A stretch of 64,000 bases of DNA from Chromohalobacter moromii (GCF_023091865.1 NZ_JAHXDI010000001.1:620001-684000), one strand, 5' to 3'. Counted from the stretch's first letter, positions 46,262 to 57,635 are shown. Program-made: numbers and translations. The notes: generated by a model from the sequence alone, not told the origin.

Positions 46262-47275
46262 TCAGTCAATGGCCTCGATGGCATCGGCGACGGCCGTCTT
46301 GACGCGATTCAAGTAATCGCTGCCGTTGGAGGGCGGCGTGGGGTCGCTGGTCATGACAAGGGTGGCGTCATGCGCCGGCACCACGAAGAGCAGTTGCCCG
46401 CCATACCCCCAACCATAGTAGACCGGGGTCTCGGCGAGCTCCGTCATGAACCAGCCATAGCCGTAGTCGTCCTGATTGAAGTGCGAGCGGGTACGCGGCT
46501 GCCAGGAACGCTCGATCCACGAGGCGGGCAACACGCGCTGGCCGTCATGCATGCCCTGCTGCCGGTAGAGTTCACCGATCTTCAACAAGGCGCGTGGCGT
46601 GAGCCCCATTTCGTTGCCTCCGAAATAGATGCCTTGCGGGTCACGCGTCCAGGGCGGTATCTCGATGTCCAAGGGCGTCCCCAGCCACTCGCGCATCAAC
46701 GAGAGCGTATCGCGGCCACTGGCGTCGGTCAGCGCGGCCGACAGCAGGTGGCTGTTGCCGGTCGAATACAGCATGCGACCGCCGGGATCGGCGACGAAGG
46801 GGCGCGACAAGGCATTGCCGACCCAGTCGTCGCTGGCCACCCAGCCACCGTAGTTGGCGCCGGAGGTGCGCTCGAGTCCGGCCTGCATCGACAGCAGGTG
46901 GCCGACCTCGATGTCCTGGACACGAGGATCGGCGTCACGAGGCACCCGGCCATCCAGCAGCTCGGTGATCGGCTGGTCGACGCCCTGGATGACGTCACGG
47001 GCGATAGCGGCGCCCACCAAAGCCGAGATGAGTGTCTTGGAGAGCGACTTGATGTTGGTGATGTCGTCGGGGGAGTGGCCGCGCCAGCCACGGGCGACGA
47101 GAGTTTCGCCGTCGACGGCGATGAGCAGGGTATGCGTGCGCGGCAAGTCGCCGAGCCGTTGCGCGGCGTCCTCCAGGGCCGGACGATCGATGGCCGCCAT
47201 GGCATGCGGTGTCATGACGGCGAAGGCGAGGGCAAGGACCGGCAGGCGCCAGGGATGCATGAATCGGGATAGCAT
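46262..47275 (-). CDS. periplasmic serine hydrolase (beta-lactamase/EstB family)
   Basis: Encodes 337 residues from the ATG at 47275. A signal peptide (LPVLALAFAVMTPHAMAA) precedes a class C beta-lactamase-like fold with SxxK (SLSK) and a YST catalytic tyrosine motif. YYGWGYGGQLLFVVP replaces the third motif. Such proteins are esterases or peptidases of cell-wall or small substrates. The start is uncertain (47335, 47290, 47275, 47260 are all possible); GAAGG favours 47275. Confidence 0.78.
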   Translation of the reverse strand: MLSRFMHPWRLPVLALAFAVMTPHAMAAIDRPALEDAAQRLGDLPRTHTLLIAVDGETLVARGWRGHSPDDITNIKSLSKTLISALVGAAIARDVIQGVDQPITELLDGRVPRDADPRVQDIEVGHLLSMQAGLERTSGANYGGWVASDDWVGNALSRPFVADPGGRMLYSTGNSHLLSAALTDASGRDTLSLMREWLGTPLDIEIPPWTRDPQGIYFGGNEMGLTPRALLKIGELYRQQGMHDGQRVLPASWIERSWQPRTRSHFNQDDYGYGWFMTELAETPVYYGWGYGGQLLFVVPAHDATLVMTSDPTPPSNGSDYLNRVKTAVADAIEAID

Positions 47276-47632
47276 GCGGCAAGCCTTCATTGCAGACAAA
47301 GCAATAGTGTGGCCGATGCCAAGCGATATCCCCAACGTATGCGGCGCAAAAAAAAGTCCCCAAGAAGGGGACTAGGGGAGCACGCCAGCTCACTCGGTTC
47401 ATCGCTGTCATCAGCGACGTTGAAAAAGGGGAAGAAGGCGCCGGATTCGATGGTTGGCGTTCTTCGTATCTTATAGATAGCGAAGTACGTGCCACTTTTT
47501 ATAAAAAGTATATATAACAATTACTTAGTAATGTAAGCATCATTGTCGAATACCGAGATGACAGTGGTGCGGGAAAACGATGCGTCAAGACGGAGAATTG
47601 CATGGGATTGGCGCACCATGAGTGAGCAGCAA
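47276..47632. other. gap between serine hydrolase and lysE genes
   Basis: This 357-base gap holds the minus-strand terminator and candidate small RNA described separately. It also has an imperfect inverted repeat at 47463-47486 (CTTCG-TATCT with AGATA-CGAAG) that overlaps a possible promoter. No credible protein gene is seen. Confidence 0.5.
47347..47510 (-). ncRNA. candidate small RNA (or leader) ending in a canonical terminator
   Basis: On the minus strand AGTCCCC-TTCTT-GGGGACT is followed by eight T bases (47373-47347). It lies 72 bases before the start codon of the downstream gene and 260 bases after the end of the nearest upstream minus gene, so it does not end a coding gene. Upstream is a second hairpin, TCGCTG-ATGA-CAGCGA (near 47405-47420), and an AT-rich promoter-like stretch at about 47495-47540. 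The 5' end is a guess. Confidence 0.35.
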
Positions 47633-48232
47633 TTACCCGCCGATGCCCAACACCGGATAGAGCGAGGCTACGAGCAATGCGGCCATGGCGATATTGAACG
47701 CGCGCCGCCGCCGAGCGCTTGAGAGCCACTGGCGAACCACCGTGCCCAGCCAGGCCCAAATGGAAATCGCCGGGAAGCAGACCAGGGCGAAGGCAGCCGC
47801 CACCAGCATGATGGACAGTAGCGAGCGGTCGGGCGCGTAGAGCGTGATCGCCGACAGGCCCATCGCCCATGCCTTGGGATTCACCCACTGAAAAGCCGCG
47901 GCTTGCCAGAAGGTCATCGGTTGACCACCGGTCGCCGTGTCTTTCAGCGGCGCGGCCGTAGCGACTTTCCAGGCCAGCCAGAGCAGATAACCGATGGAGA
48001 TGACTTCCAGAACGTTACGCAGGAGGGGGAAAGCGTCAAACAGCGCCATCAGCCCGATACCAGCCATCAAGGTCAATACGGTCAAGCCACCGACGATGCC
48101 GATCATGTGCGGCACTGTCCTGCGAAATCCGAAGTTGGCACCGGACGCCATGAGCATGAGGTTGTTCGGTCCCGGGGTCGCGGTGGTGACCAACGCGAAG
48201 CCCAGCAGGGCGGCGAGGGTGGGGAAATTCAT
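47633..48232 (-). CDS. LysE-family amino acid exporter
   Basis: Encodes 199 residues with about six transmembrane helices. The family signature ATPGPNNLMLMASGANFGFRRTVPHMIGIVGG is present, with QWVNPKAWAMGLSA later. It exports amino acids or homoserine lactones. It diverges from an Lrp-type regulator 105 bases away, the usual arrangement in which the regulator controls export. Confidence 0.9.
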   Translation of the reverse strand: MNFPTLAALLGFALVTTATPGPNNLMLMASGANFGFRRTVPHMIGIVGGLTVLTLMAGIGLMALFDAFPLLRNVLEVISIGYLLWLAWKVATAAPLKDTATGGQPMTFWQAAAFQWVNPKAWAMGLSAITLYAPDRSLLSIMLVAAAFALVCFPAISIWAWLGTVVRQWLSSARRRRAFNIAMAALLVASLYPVLGIGG

Positions 48233-48337
48233 GGACGATCCTCTCTTTGCACGTGGCGTGAAATTTTAAGAGAATCGTGGCGCAATATTGGCCCTTATAT
48301 CGTCGTTTTTGCGCGTTTCATGCAATGAAGGAATGAA

Positions 48338-48781
48338 ATGGATGCTGTAGACCGCAGGATATTGCAAGAGCTCACACAGGATGGTCGTATCAGCAACGTG
48401 CAGTTGGCCGAGCGTGTCGCATTATCGCCTTCGGCATGCTTGCGTCGTGTCCAGGAACTCGAGCGCACGGGCGTGATTCGCGGCTATCGTGCGGTGACCG
48501 ATCCCCAGCAAATGGGGCGCGGGTTCGTCGCCTATGTCACGGTGGGACTGTCATCGCATACCAAGGCTGCTCAGGAAACCTTCGAGCGTGCCATGTATGT
48601 CGCCTCCGACGTGGTCGAATGTCACAACATCGCCGGCACGTTCGAGTATCTCCTGCGAGTCGAAAGTCAGGACTTGGCAAGCTACAAGCGCTTTCATACC
48701 GAAATGCTGGGGACGCAGCCCCATGTCAGTGCGATCACGACGCATATCGTGATGAGTTCACCGAAAGACGAGCGGCGTTGA
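48338..48781 (+). CDS. Lrp/AsnC-family regulator
   Basis: Encodes 147 residues. The N-terminal helix-turn-helix reads MDAVDRRILQELTQDGRISNVQLAERVALSPSACLRRVQELE, and the C-terminal RAM domain follows (SHTKAAQETFERAM, VVECHNIAGTFEYLLRVESQD). It likely senses amino acids and controls the divergent lysE gene. Confidence 0.92.
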   Translation: MDAVDRRILQELTQDGRISNVQLAERVALSPSACLRRVQELERTGVIRGYRAVTDPQQMGRGFVAYVTVGLSSHTKAAQETFERAMYVASDVVECHNIAGTFEYLLRVESQDLASYKRFHTEMLGTQPHVSAITTHIVMSSPKDERR

Positions 48782-48786
48782 TCGAG

Positions 48787-48811
48787 CGGCCGGTGCCCGA
48801 TGCACCGGCCG
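48787..48811. terminator. hairpin between convergent lrp and peroxiredoxin genes
   Basis: CGGCCGGTGC and GCACCGGCCG are perfect 10-base arms around a 5-base loop. No T-run follows on either side. Candidate bidirectional terminator. Confidence 0.45.
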
Positions 48812-48854
48812 AGGGAGGTAGGAGAAGGCATCGGCAGGACGCCGATACATAGTC

Positions 48855-49331
48855 TTATAGATTGGCGAGGATGGTTTCGGCGCTGCTCTTCTCGACGCCC
48901 TTTTCATCGACGCCCAGATAGCTCACCACGCCATCGTCGACGATCATGGCGTAACGCTGGCTGCGGGTGCCCATGCCAGCGCCGCTGGCGTCCTTTTCCA
49001 TGCCGATGGCGTGAGTGAAGTCGGCGTGGCCGTCGGCAAGCATGGTGATCGCCTGGGCGTTTTGATCCTGCTGCCAGGCGCCGAGCACGAAAGCGTCGTT
49101 GACGGCCAGGCAGGCGATGGTATCCACCCCCTTGGCGAGAATGTCGTCAGCATTGATCACGAAGCCCGGCATATGGGTGTTGGAGCATCCCGGCGTGAAC
49201 GCGCCGGGCACCGCGAACAGCACCACACGCTTGCCGGCGAACAGTTCGCCGGTATCGAGGTCTTCGGGGCCGTTGGCACCGTTGGTCTTGAGGGTGACGC
49301 TGGGCAGCTTGTCGCCTTGCACGATGGTCAT
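48855..49331 (-). CDS. peroxiredoxin (Prx5-type)
   Basis: Encodes 158 residues. The peroxidatic C49 lies in VPGAFTPGCSNTHMPGF, the Prx5/hybrid context, and C72 may be its partner. It reduces peroxides, probably with glutathione or thioredoxin. AAAGGAG precedes the ATG at 49331; the ORF could extend to 49364 without a ribosome site. Confidence 0.9.
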   Translation of the reverse strand: MTIVQGDKLPSVTLKTNGANGPEDLDTGELFAGKRVVLFAVPGAFTPGCSNTHMPGFVINADDILAKGVDTIACLAVNDAFVLGAWQQDQNAQAITMLADGHADFTHAIGMEKDASGAGMGTRSQRYAMIVDDGVVSYLGVDEKGVEKSSAETILANL

Positions 49332-49505
49332 GGTCAACTCCTTTAGATGATCGATCCTGATCATTCACAGTGCGCTATCAAGTCGGCATACCGCAACCCT
49401 CGAGCATCAGGCGGTCTTGCCGGTTGGGGTGCATGACGCCAAGTGTGGTGAGAGCAGTGGTAGACTCGCACAACAGCGTGAGGATTCAATCGGATAGAGA
49501 GAACA

Positions 49506-50126
49506 ATGGCCAGACGAAAGGGATGGATTCGTCAGCAGAACGTGGAGAAGATCCTGCTGGCGGCGGAGCAGGTGTTTGCAGAGAAAGGGTATGCCGGCGC
49601 CTCGATGGGGGAGATCGCGCAATTGGCGGGGCTTCCCAAGTCCAATGTGCACTACTACTTTTCCACCAAGGAAGAGCTGTACCGTGACGTCCTGCTCGAA
49701 CTCCTCGAGGTGTGGAAGCAGGATGCGCTGTGCTTCGAGCTTTATGATGATCCGCGCATCGTGCTCTCAACTTACATTCGCGCCAAGATGAACCATTCGC
49801 GCGGCCGCGCGGCAGGATCCAAGGTCTGGGCAGCCGAAGTCATGCAAGGGGGCGCGGTCATCGGCGATTCACTTCGCGATAACCTCTATGAATGGGCCAA
49901 GCTCAAGGAGGCGAAGATACGTGAATGGGTCGAGGCAGGGCAGATCTGGCCTGTCGAGCCGTCCTATTTGCTGTACATGATCTGGGCATCGACCCAGCAT
50001 TATGCCGATTTCGATTACCAGATTTATCTCCTCAACGATGATGCACCCCTCGACGACACTCAGTTCGAGCATGCGGTGCAGTCGGTGACTAGCGTTATCT
50101 TGCGTGGGATAGGGTTATCGCCGTGA
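49506..50126 (+). CDS. TetR-family regulator, RutR-like
   Basis: Encodes 206 residues. The helix-turn-helix is ILLAAEQVFAEKGYAGASMGEIAQLAGLPKSNVHYYFSTKEELYRDV. The C-terminal part (VWAAEVMQGGAVIGDSLRDNL, IWPVEPSYLLYMIWASTQHYADF) matches the RutR/YcdC-type ligand domain, which senses uracil or thymine. It is adjacent to and convergent with the pyrimidine-degradation genes, consistent with this role. Confidence 0.85.
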   Translation: MARRKGWIRQQNVEKILLAAEQVFAEKGYAGASMGEIAQLAGLPKSNVHYYFSTKEELYRDVLLELLEVWKQDALCFELYDDPRIVLSTYIRAKMNHSRGRAAGSKVWAAEVMQGGAVIGDSLRDNLYEWAKLKEAKIREWVEAGQIWPVEPSYLLYMIWASTQHYADFDYQIYLLNDDAPLDDTQFEHAVQSVTSVILRGIGLSP

Positions 50127-50200
50127 CATGACCGTCCTATGAGCGGAAGACGCCCCCAGCATTGTTGCCAGGGGTACCGCTCGAGTGGGCAGGAACGTGT

Positions 50201-51499
50201 TCAGGCGGACTCACGAAACGGATTGCGCGGGTCCTCGTTCCAGCTCATGTAGGGTTTGTCGCTTGGCTGCGGCACCATGCTGATGCAATCTTCGACCGGG
50301 CAGGTGATCTGGCACAGGTTGCAGCCCACACACTCCTCCTCGATCACCTCGTAGCGCCGCGCGCCGCTGGCGTCGATCAGCTTGGCGATCGACTGATGCG
50401 AGGTATCCTCACAAGCGATATAGCAGCGCCCGCATTGGATGCACGTGTCCTGATCGATGTGCGCGATGGTCTGGAAGTTCATGTCCAGATACTTCCAGTC
50501 GGTGGTATTGGCCACCGCCTTGCCGGAGAACTCGGCGAGACTGCGATAGCCCTTCTCGGCCATCCAGCGCGCCAGACCGTCCTGCATTTCCTCGACGATG
50601 CGAAAGCCGTGGAGCATGGCGGCGGTACATACCTGCATCGCGCCGGCCCCCAGCGCGGCGAACTCCGCGGCGTCGCGCCAGTTGGAGATGCCGCCGATAC
50701 CGCAGATCGGCAGGCCCTGGGTTTCCGGATCGCGGGCGATCTCGGCGACCATGTTCATGGCGATCGGCTTGACCGCTGCCCCGCAGTAGCCGCCGTGGGT
50801 GCTCTGGCTGCCCACGGTGGGTTTGGCGACCATGTTGTCGAGGTCGATGGAGGTGATCGAGTTGATGGTATTGATTAGCGAAACCGCGTCGGCGCCGCCG
50901 CGCATTGCCGCCCGCGCGGGTACACGGATATCGGTGATGTTGGGCGTCAGTTTGACGATCACCGGCTTGGAGTAATACTGCTTGCACCAGCGTGTGACCT
51001 GTTCGATGAGATCGGGATTCTGGCCTACCGCGGCGCCCATGCCGCGCTCGGGCATGCCGTGCGGGCAACCCAGGTTGAGTTCGATGCCGTCAGCGCCGGT
51101 GGCCTCCACCAGCGGCAGAATCGCCTTCCAGCTCTCCTCGACGCAGGGCACCATCAGCGAGACGATCAGCGCGCGGTCGGGCCAGCGCTTCTTGACCTCG
51201 GTGATCTCGCGCAGGTTGATCTCCAGGCTTCGGTCGGTGATCAGCTCGATGTTGTTGAAGCCCAACACTTCACGATTCTTGCCGAAGTGCGCCGAGTAGC
51301 GCGACGACACGTTGACCGCCGCCGGATCCTCACCGAGGGTCTTCCAGACCACGCCACCCCAACCGGCCTCATAGGCGCGCTCGACGTTGTAGGCCTTGTC
51401 GGTGGGCGGGGCGGATGCCAGCCAGAAAGGGTTGGGCGAGCGGATGCCGGCGAATTCGATACTCAGATCGACGTCGGGCTTTTTCGCGAATGCTTTCAT
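50201..51499 (-). CDS. preA: NAD-dependent dihydropyrimidine dehydrogenase subunit PreA
   Basis: Encodes 432 residues. A dihydroorotate-dehydrogenase-like FMN domain (DLSIEFAGIRSPNPFWLASAPPT, ELNLGCPHGMPERGMGA) is followed by two [4Fe-4S] motifs (CIQCGRCYIAC and CVGCNLCQITCPV). With PreT it reduces uracil and thymine to dihydropyrimidines. Its start overlaps the preT stop by one base (TAATG). Confidence 0.93.
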   Translation of the reverse strand: MKAFAKKPDVDLSIEFAGIRSPNPFWLASAPPTDKAYNVERAYEAGWGGVVWKTLGEDPAAVNVSSRYSAHFGKNREVLGFNNIELITDRSLEINLREITEVKKRWPDRALIVSLMVPCVEESWKAILPLVEATGADGIELNLGCPHGMPERGMGAAVGQNPDLIEQVTRWCKQYYSKPVIVKLTPNITDIRVPARAAMRGGADAVSLINTINSITSIDLDNMVAKPTVGSQSTHGGYCGAAVKPIAMNMVAEIARDPETQGLPICGIGGISNWRDAAEFAALGAGAMQVCTAAMLHGFRIVEEMQDGLARWMAEKGYRSLAEFSGKAVANTTDWKYLDMNFQTIAHIDQDTCIQCGRCYIACEDTSHQSIAKLIDASGARRYEVIEEECVGCNLCQITCPVEDCISMVPQPSDKPYMSWNEDPRNPFRESA

Positions 51500-52875
51500 T
51501 ACGCGACCTCCTGCTGGGCCATGATCTCGTTGTGGATGGCCTGGGCGGCCAACTTGCCGTGCTGCACAGCCTGTACGGTAAGATCCTGTCCGGCTGCGAT
51601 GCAGTCGCCGCCGGCAAACACGCCGGCCAGAGAGGTGCGAAAGTTGCCGTCGACCTCGATCTTGCCGGCTTCGTGGCCGAGCTGGCTGGCTCTGGCGTCG
51701 CTCAGGCTGGCGGCCTCGAAGGCTTGACCGATTGCCGTGAACACCGCATCGGTGGGGATGTCCAGGGTCTCGCCGGTGGTGACCAGTGCCCCGCCGCGGG
51801 ACTCGGTGCGCGCGAAACGCATGCCGGCCACGCGTCCGGCATCGTCGAGCAGAATCCTCTCGGGCTGGGCCCAGGTAACGATGCGTACGCCGTTGGCCTT
51901 GGCGATTTCCTGTTCGTGGCCGGTGGCGGCCATCGACTCGACCCCGCGCCGGTACACCAGGGTGACTGCGTCGGCACCCAGGCGGGCCATCTGCACTGCC
52001 ATGTCGATGGCGGTATTGCCGGCGCCAATCACCACGCAGCGCTTCGCCAGCGGCAACTCGCTCAGGTCATCGGTCTGGCGCAGCTCCTTGATGTAGTCGG
52101 TGGCGGGCATCAAGCCCACGGCGTGTTCGCCGCTCAAACCGAGCTGGCGGCTGGTGCCGAGGCCCAGGCCCAAAAATACCGAATCATAGCCATGCTGCAG
52201 GGTCTCGAGGTCGAGGTTGTCACCCAGGCGCTGGCCGTGACGGATCTCGATGCCACCGATCTCGAGCAGGAAGTCGATTTCCTTTTGTGCGTAGTCGTCG
52301 ACCAGCTTGTAGCGGGCAATGCCGTATTCGTTGAGGCCGCCGGTCTTGGCTTCGGCCTCGAAGATCGTCACCCGGTGGCCGTAGGTGGCCAGGCGATGCG
52401 CGCAAGACAGTCCGGCCGGCCCAGCGCCGACGATGGCAATATGCTTGCCGGTGTCGGCGGCGCGCATGAATGGATGGCCGTCGAAGTGCATGTGATCGAC
52501 GGCGTGGCGTTGTAGCAGGCCGATCAGCACCGGTTGGCACTCGGCGTCGTGATTGCGCACGCAACTCTGCTCGCAGAGGATCTCGGTGGGGCAGACGCGG
52601 GCGCAGCTGCCCCCGAGGATGTTCTCTTCGAGGATGGTCTGTGCGGCGCCGTTGATATTGTCCTCGGCGATCTCGCGGATGAAGCGCGGGATGTCGATGT
52701 CTGACGGGCAAGCTTCCACGCACGGTGCATCGTAGCAGTACAGGCAGCGCTGGCTCTCGATGAATGCCTGGCGCTGGGTCAGCGGCGGGTGCAGGTCGCT
52801 GAAGTTGGCCTCGAGCGAGGCGCTATCGCGGGTGTCGTCACCGGCGCGGGATAGATGATCCAGGGGATGAGTCAC
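51499..52875 (-). CDS. preT: NAD-dependent dihydropyrimidine dehydrogenase subunit PreT
   Basis: Encodes 458 residues from the GTG at 52875, which has AAGGAG at ideal spacing; an ATG at 52920 in a repeat-rich stretch lacks one. N-terminal iron-sulfur ligands (CLYCYDAPCVEACP, CARVCPTEILCEQSC) precede FAD (IVGAGPAGLSCAHRLA) and NAD (VVIGAGNTAIDMAVQ) domains. It supplies electrons from NADH to PreA. Confidence 0.92.
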   Translation of the reverse strand: MTHPLDHLSRAGDDTRDSASLEANFSDLHPPLTQRQAFIESQRCLYCYDAPCVEACPSDIDIPRFIREIAEDNINGAAQTILEENILGGSCARVCPTEILCEQSCVRNHDAECQPVLIGLLQRHAVDHMHFDGHPFMRAADTGKHIAIVGAGPAGLSCAHRLATYGHRVTIFEAEAKTGGLNEYGIARYKLVDDYAQKEIDFLLEIGGIEIRHGQRLGDNLDLETLQHGYDSVFLGLGLGTSRQLGLSGEHAVGLMPATDYIKELRQTDDLSELPLAKRCVVIGAGNTAIDMAVQMARLGADAVTLVYRRGVESMAATGHEQEIAKANGVRIVTWAQPERILLDDAGRVAGMRFARTESRGGALVTTGETLDIPTDAVFTAIGQAFEAASLSDARASQLGHEAGKIEVDGNFRTSLAGVFAGGDCIAAGQDLTVQAVQHGKLAAQAIHNEIMAQQEVA

Positions 52876-52921
52876 GGTAGAACTCCTTCGGCTCTTCTGA
52901 AAATGGCTGCGCTCGGTCATA

Positions 52922-52990
52922 CGGCGTTAAAAATTGGCTTAAATTGCTCATTTACTTCAGTAAACTCCGCATTTTTCGCCAATTTTTGCC
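52922..52990. repeat. nested inverted-repeat element upstream of preT
   Basis: AAAAATTGGC (52929-52938) and GCCAATTTTT (52978-52987) are perfect 10-base arms, flanked by GGC and GCC. Between them TTTACT-TC-AGTAAA forms an inner hairpin. A separate repeat, CCGAGAA/TTCTCGG, lies at 53027-53057. The 186-base gap between preT and the dihydropyrimidinase gene holds these structures. Confidence 0.45.
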
Positions 52991-53061
52991 TTGTCTGACC
53001 TTCGCTCGCCTGATTTTCAGCATCAGCCGAGAATTGTTATTGGATGACGGTTCTCGGCGAT

Positions 53062-55408
<2,347 letters not shown>

Positions 55409-56031
55409 CAATCAATCCTCATCTTGTGCTTGTTGTTAACGCTCGTCATGCGTCGGCGTGTATTGATTCGCTTTTCCTAAAACCTGTCTGTAGAGTCAGG
55501 ATAGTAAAAACCTAGTCGCTATTTAGGTATTATTTCAAGGTTTTTTTAAATTTTTTGTAATGGCTTTAAAATAACGTAACTCATTAATTAACAACGAATT
55601 CCCTATAAGGATGCAGGGCATGCACCAAGCCTTTCATTAAAAATATGAGTTATTTTTTTACTTTTAAAACATATAGATATGATATTTATCAAGACAAATG
55701 GGCAGCCTGATTAGCGTTGTTATGCACCATTGTAGAAATTGTCTAGAGTGTCAGGGTGCTTGCCAACCAGCCCGATAAGGCATGTTTAATTTTCGTAGTG
55801 ATGATATCGATCAAAAGTTGACGATATGGGCAGGATTGATTGATTTATTGAAATCAATGACTTGTTGCAAGCGGCCAGGGTCGCCGAGGGCGGCTTTCAA
55901 GGGTGCTCCTTCATCAAAACGTCAATTTGGGCACGCTTTTTGCGGGAAAGTGGCAGGCGACAGTCAGTATTCAACACAACGCACGGCTTCCCGGTGCGGG
56001 GAGTTGGCGGCCGCATGAGGAGATAACAACA
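55409..56031. other. divergent AT-rich control region of the pyrimidine genes
   Basis: A 623-base gap, AT-rich around 55500-55720. It holds a weak minus-strand sigma-54-like element (TGGTGCA-TGCC-CTGCA, 55627-55612), a strong plus-strand element at 55929-55944, and two similar short sequences, TGTCTGTAGAGTCAGG (55485-55500) and TGTCTAGAGTGTCAGG (55740-55755), that may be regulator sites. No gene is seen; the frame 55782-56018 lacks support. Confidence 0.5.
55929..55944 (+). promoter_or_regulatory. sigma-54 promoter of the NCS1 permease
   Basis: GGGCACG-CTTT-TTGCG matches the -24/-12 consensus TGGCACG-N4-TTGCW with GG and GC in register and only the outermost bases differing. Transcription would begin near 55955, about 75 bases before the start codon. 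It implies nitrogen-limitation control of pyrimidine uptake. Confidence 0.65.
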
Positions 56032-57537
56032 ATGACGGCAAACACTTCACGCTCGGTACAGCGTGGCGATCTCGTCGAGCTCGAGGTCGGTGACGATGTT
56101 CGGGAAAGTTCACGCTTCAATGAGGATATCGCCCCGACACGACTCGAAGAGCGTACTTGGTCGCGTTGGAACGTCGCGGCTTTGTGGGTCGGTCTGTCGA
56201 TTTGCGTACCGACCTACACGCTGGGCGGCATCCTGACCGCTTACTTCGGCCTCTCGGTGAGCGAGGCGCTGGTCACGATCTTGATTGCCAATATCGTGAT
56301 CCTGGTGCCCCTGACGCTGAACGCCTTCCCTGGCACCAAGTTCGGCATTCCATTTCCGGTGGTATTGCGCTCGTCGTTCGGTATTCGTGGCTCCAACGTT
56401 CCCTGCCTGATCAGGGCGCTGGTCGGGTGCGGCTGGTTCGGTATTCAGACGATGTTCGGTGGGCTGGCGATTCACCTATTACTGTCGGCGATCTTTCCGC
56501 CGTGGCGGACGCTGGACGGGCTCGGCGAGGTGATCGGCTTCTTCCTGTTCGGTGCCATGAATCTTTATGTAGTGATCCGCGGTGCTGAGTCGATCAAGTG
56601 GCTGGAAACCCTTTCGGCGCCGCTGCTGTTGGCGGTCGCTGTTGGCTTGATGGCCTGGGCCATGCCGCACGTGTCGATGACTGAGCTGTTGAGCCAGCCG
56701 CCATCGCGTCCCGAGGGCGAGCCGGTATACGGATACTTTTTTGCCGGGCTTACGGCCATGGTGGGCTTCTGGGCGACCCTGTCGCTCAATATTCCCGACT
56801 TCAGCCGTTTTGCCAAGAGTCAGAAGGACCAGATCGTCGGCCAGATCATCGGATTACCGCTGACGATGTTCTTCTTTGCCTCGCTCGGCGTTGTCATGAC
56901 GGCGGCGTCGGCGTCGCTGGTGGGTGAAACGATTGCCGACCCGGTGAACTTGATCGGGCGTATCGACAATCCTTTTTGGGTGGTCATCGCCATGGTGCTG
57001 ATCATCATCGCGACGATCTCGACCAATACCGCCGGCAATATCGTGTCGCCGACCAACGACTTTCAAAACATCGCGCCCAAGCTGATCAACCAGACGCGCG
57101 GCACGCTGATGACCGGTCTGGTGGGTGTGCTGCTGATGGGGTATGACCTGCTGCAGAAAGCCGGCGTGATCGTTTCCGACGTGACCCTCGAAAGCCTGTA
57201 TTCCAACTGGTTGCTGGGATATTCGAGCCTGTTGGGGCCGATCGCTGGGATCATGATCGTCGATTACTTCCTGATCAAGCGCCAGAAACTCGATGTCGCC
57301 AGCCTGTACAAGGACGGTGCGGCCTATCCGGCTTACAATCCGGCCGGTTTCATCGCCTTCTTCGTGCCGGTGGCGCTGACTGTCTTCTCGCTGACGACGG
57401 GCGCCTGGACCTGGTTCTACGATTACGGCTGGTTCACCGGATCGGCGTTGGGGGCAGCGATCTATTATGTGGCGAGCCACCGACTCGCCAAGTCAGTGCG
57501 CCAGGATGATGTCGTGTCCGACAAAGTGGGCACCTGA
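56032..57537 (+). CDS. NCS1-family cytosine/uracil/hydantoin permease
   Basis: Encodes 501 residues with about 12 transmembrane helices. NCS1 motifs include WNVAALWVGLSICVPTYTLGG, FGIPFPVVLRSSFGIRGSNVPCLIRALVGCGWFGIQTMFGG and LSLNIPDFSRFAKSQKDQ. It imports pyrimidines or hydantoins with Na+ or H+. GAGGAG lies about 10 bases before the ATG at 56032. It diverges from the pyrimidine catabolic genes. Confidence 0.9.
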   Translation: MTANTSRSVQRGDLVELEVGDDVRESSRFNEDIAPTRLEERTWSRWNVAALWVGLSICVPTYTLGGILTAYFGLSVSEALVTILIANIVILVPLTLNAFPGTKFGIPFPVVLRSSFGIRGSNVPCLIRALVGCGWFGIQTMFGGLAIHLLLSAIFPPWRTLDGLGEVIGFFLFGAMNLYVVIRGAESIKWLETLSAPLLLAVAVGLMAWAMPHVSMTELLSQPPSRPEGEPVYGYFFAGLTAMVGFWATLSLNIPDFSRFAKSQKDQIVGQIIGLPLTMFFFASLGVVMTAASASLVGETIADPVNLIGRIDNPFWVVIAMVLIIIATISTNTAGNIVSPTNDFQNIAPKLINQTRGTLMTGLVGVLLMGYDLLQKAGVIVSDVTLESLYSNWLLGYSSLLGPIAGIMIVDYFLIKRQKLDVASLYKDGAAYPAYNPAGFIAFFVPVALTVFSLTTGAWTWFYDYGWFTGSALGAAIYYVASHRLAKSVRQDDVVSDKVGT

Positions 57538-57581
57538 GCGAGCGCGATGCGGTCATCGTGATGTCCTTGCTCTCTACACGC

Positions 57582-57611
57582 AAACCACCGCCCAAGGGCG
57601 GTGGTTTTTAC
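57582..57611. terminator. bidirectional terminator between permease and nitrate transporter
   Basis: AAACCACCGCCC and GGGCGGTGGTTT form a perfect 12-base stem around AA, followed by TT on the plus strand and GTTTG on the minus. It separates the convergent NCS1 and MFS genes. Confidence 0.8.
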
Positions 57612-57635
57612 GTGGGTCAATAAGGAAGATGTGGT

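Noticed and set aside
55782-56018. 78-residue frame upstream of the NCS1 permease
   Set aside because: It spans the sigma-54 promoter, has no ribosome site and no recognisable features.
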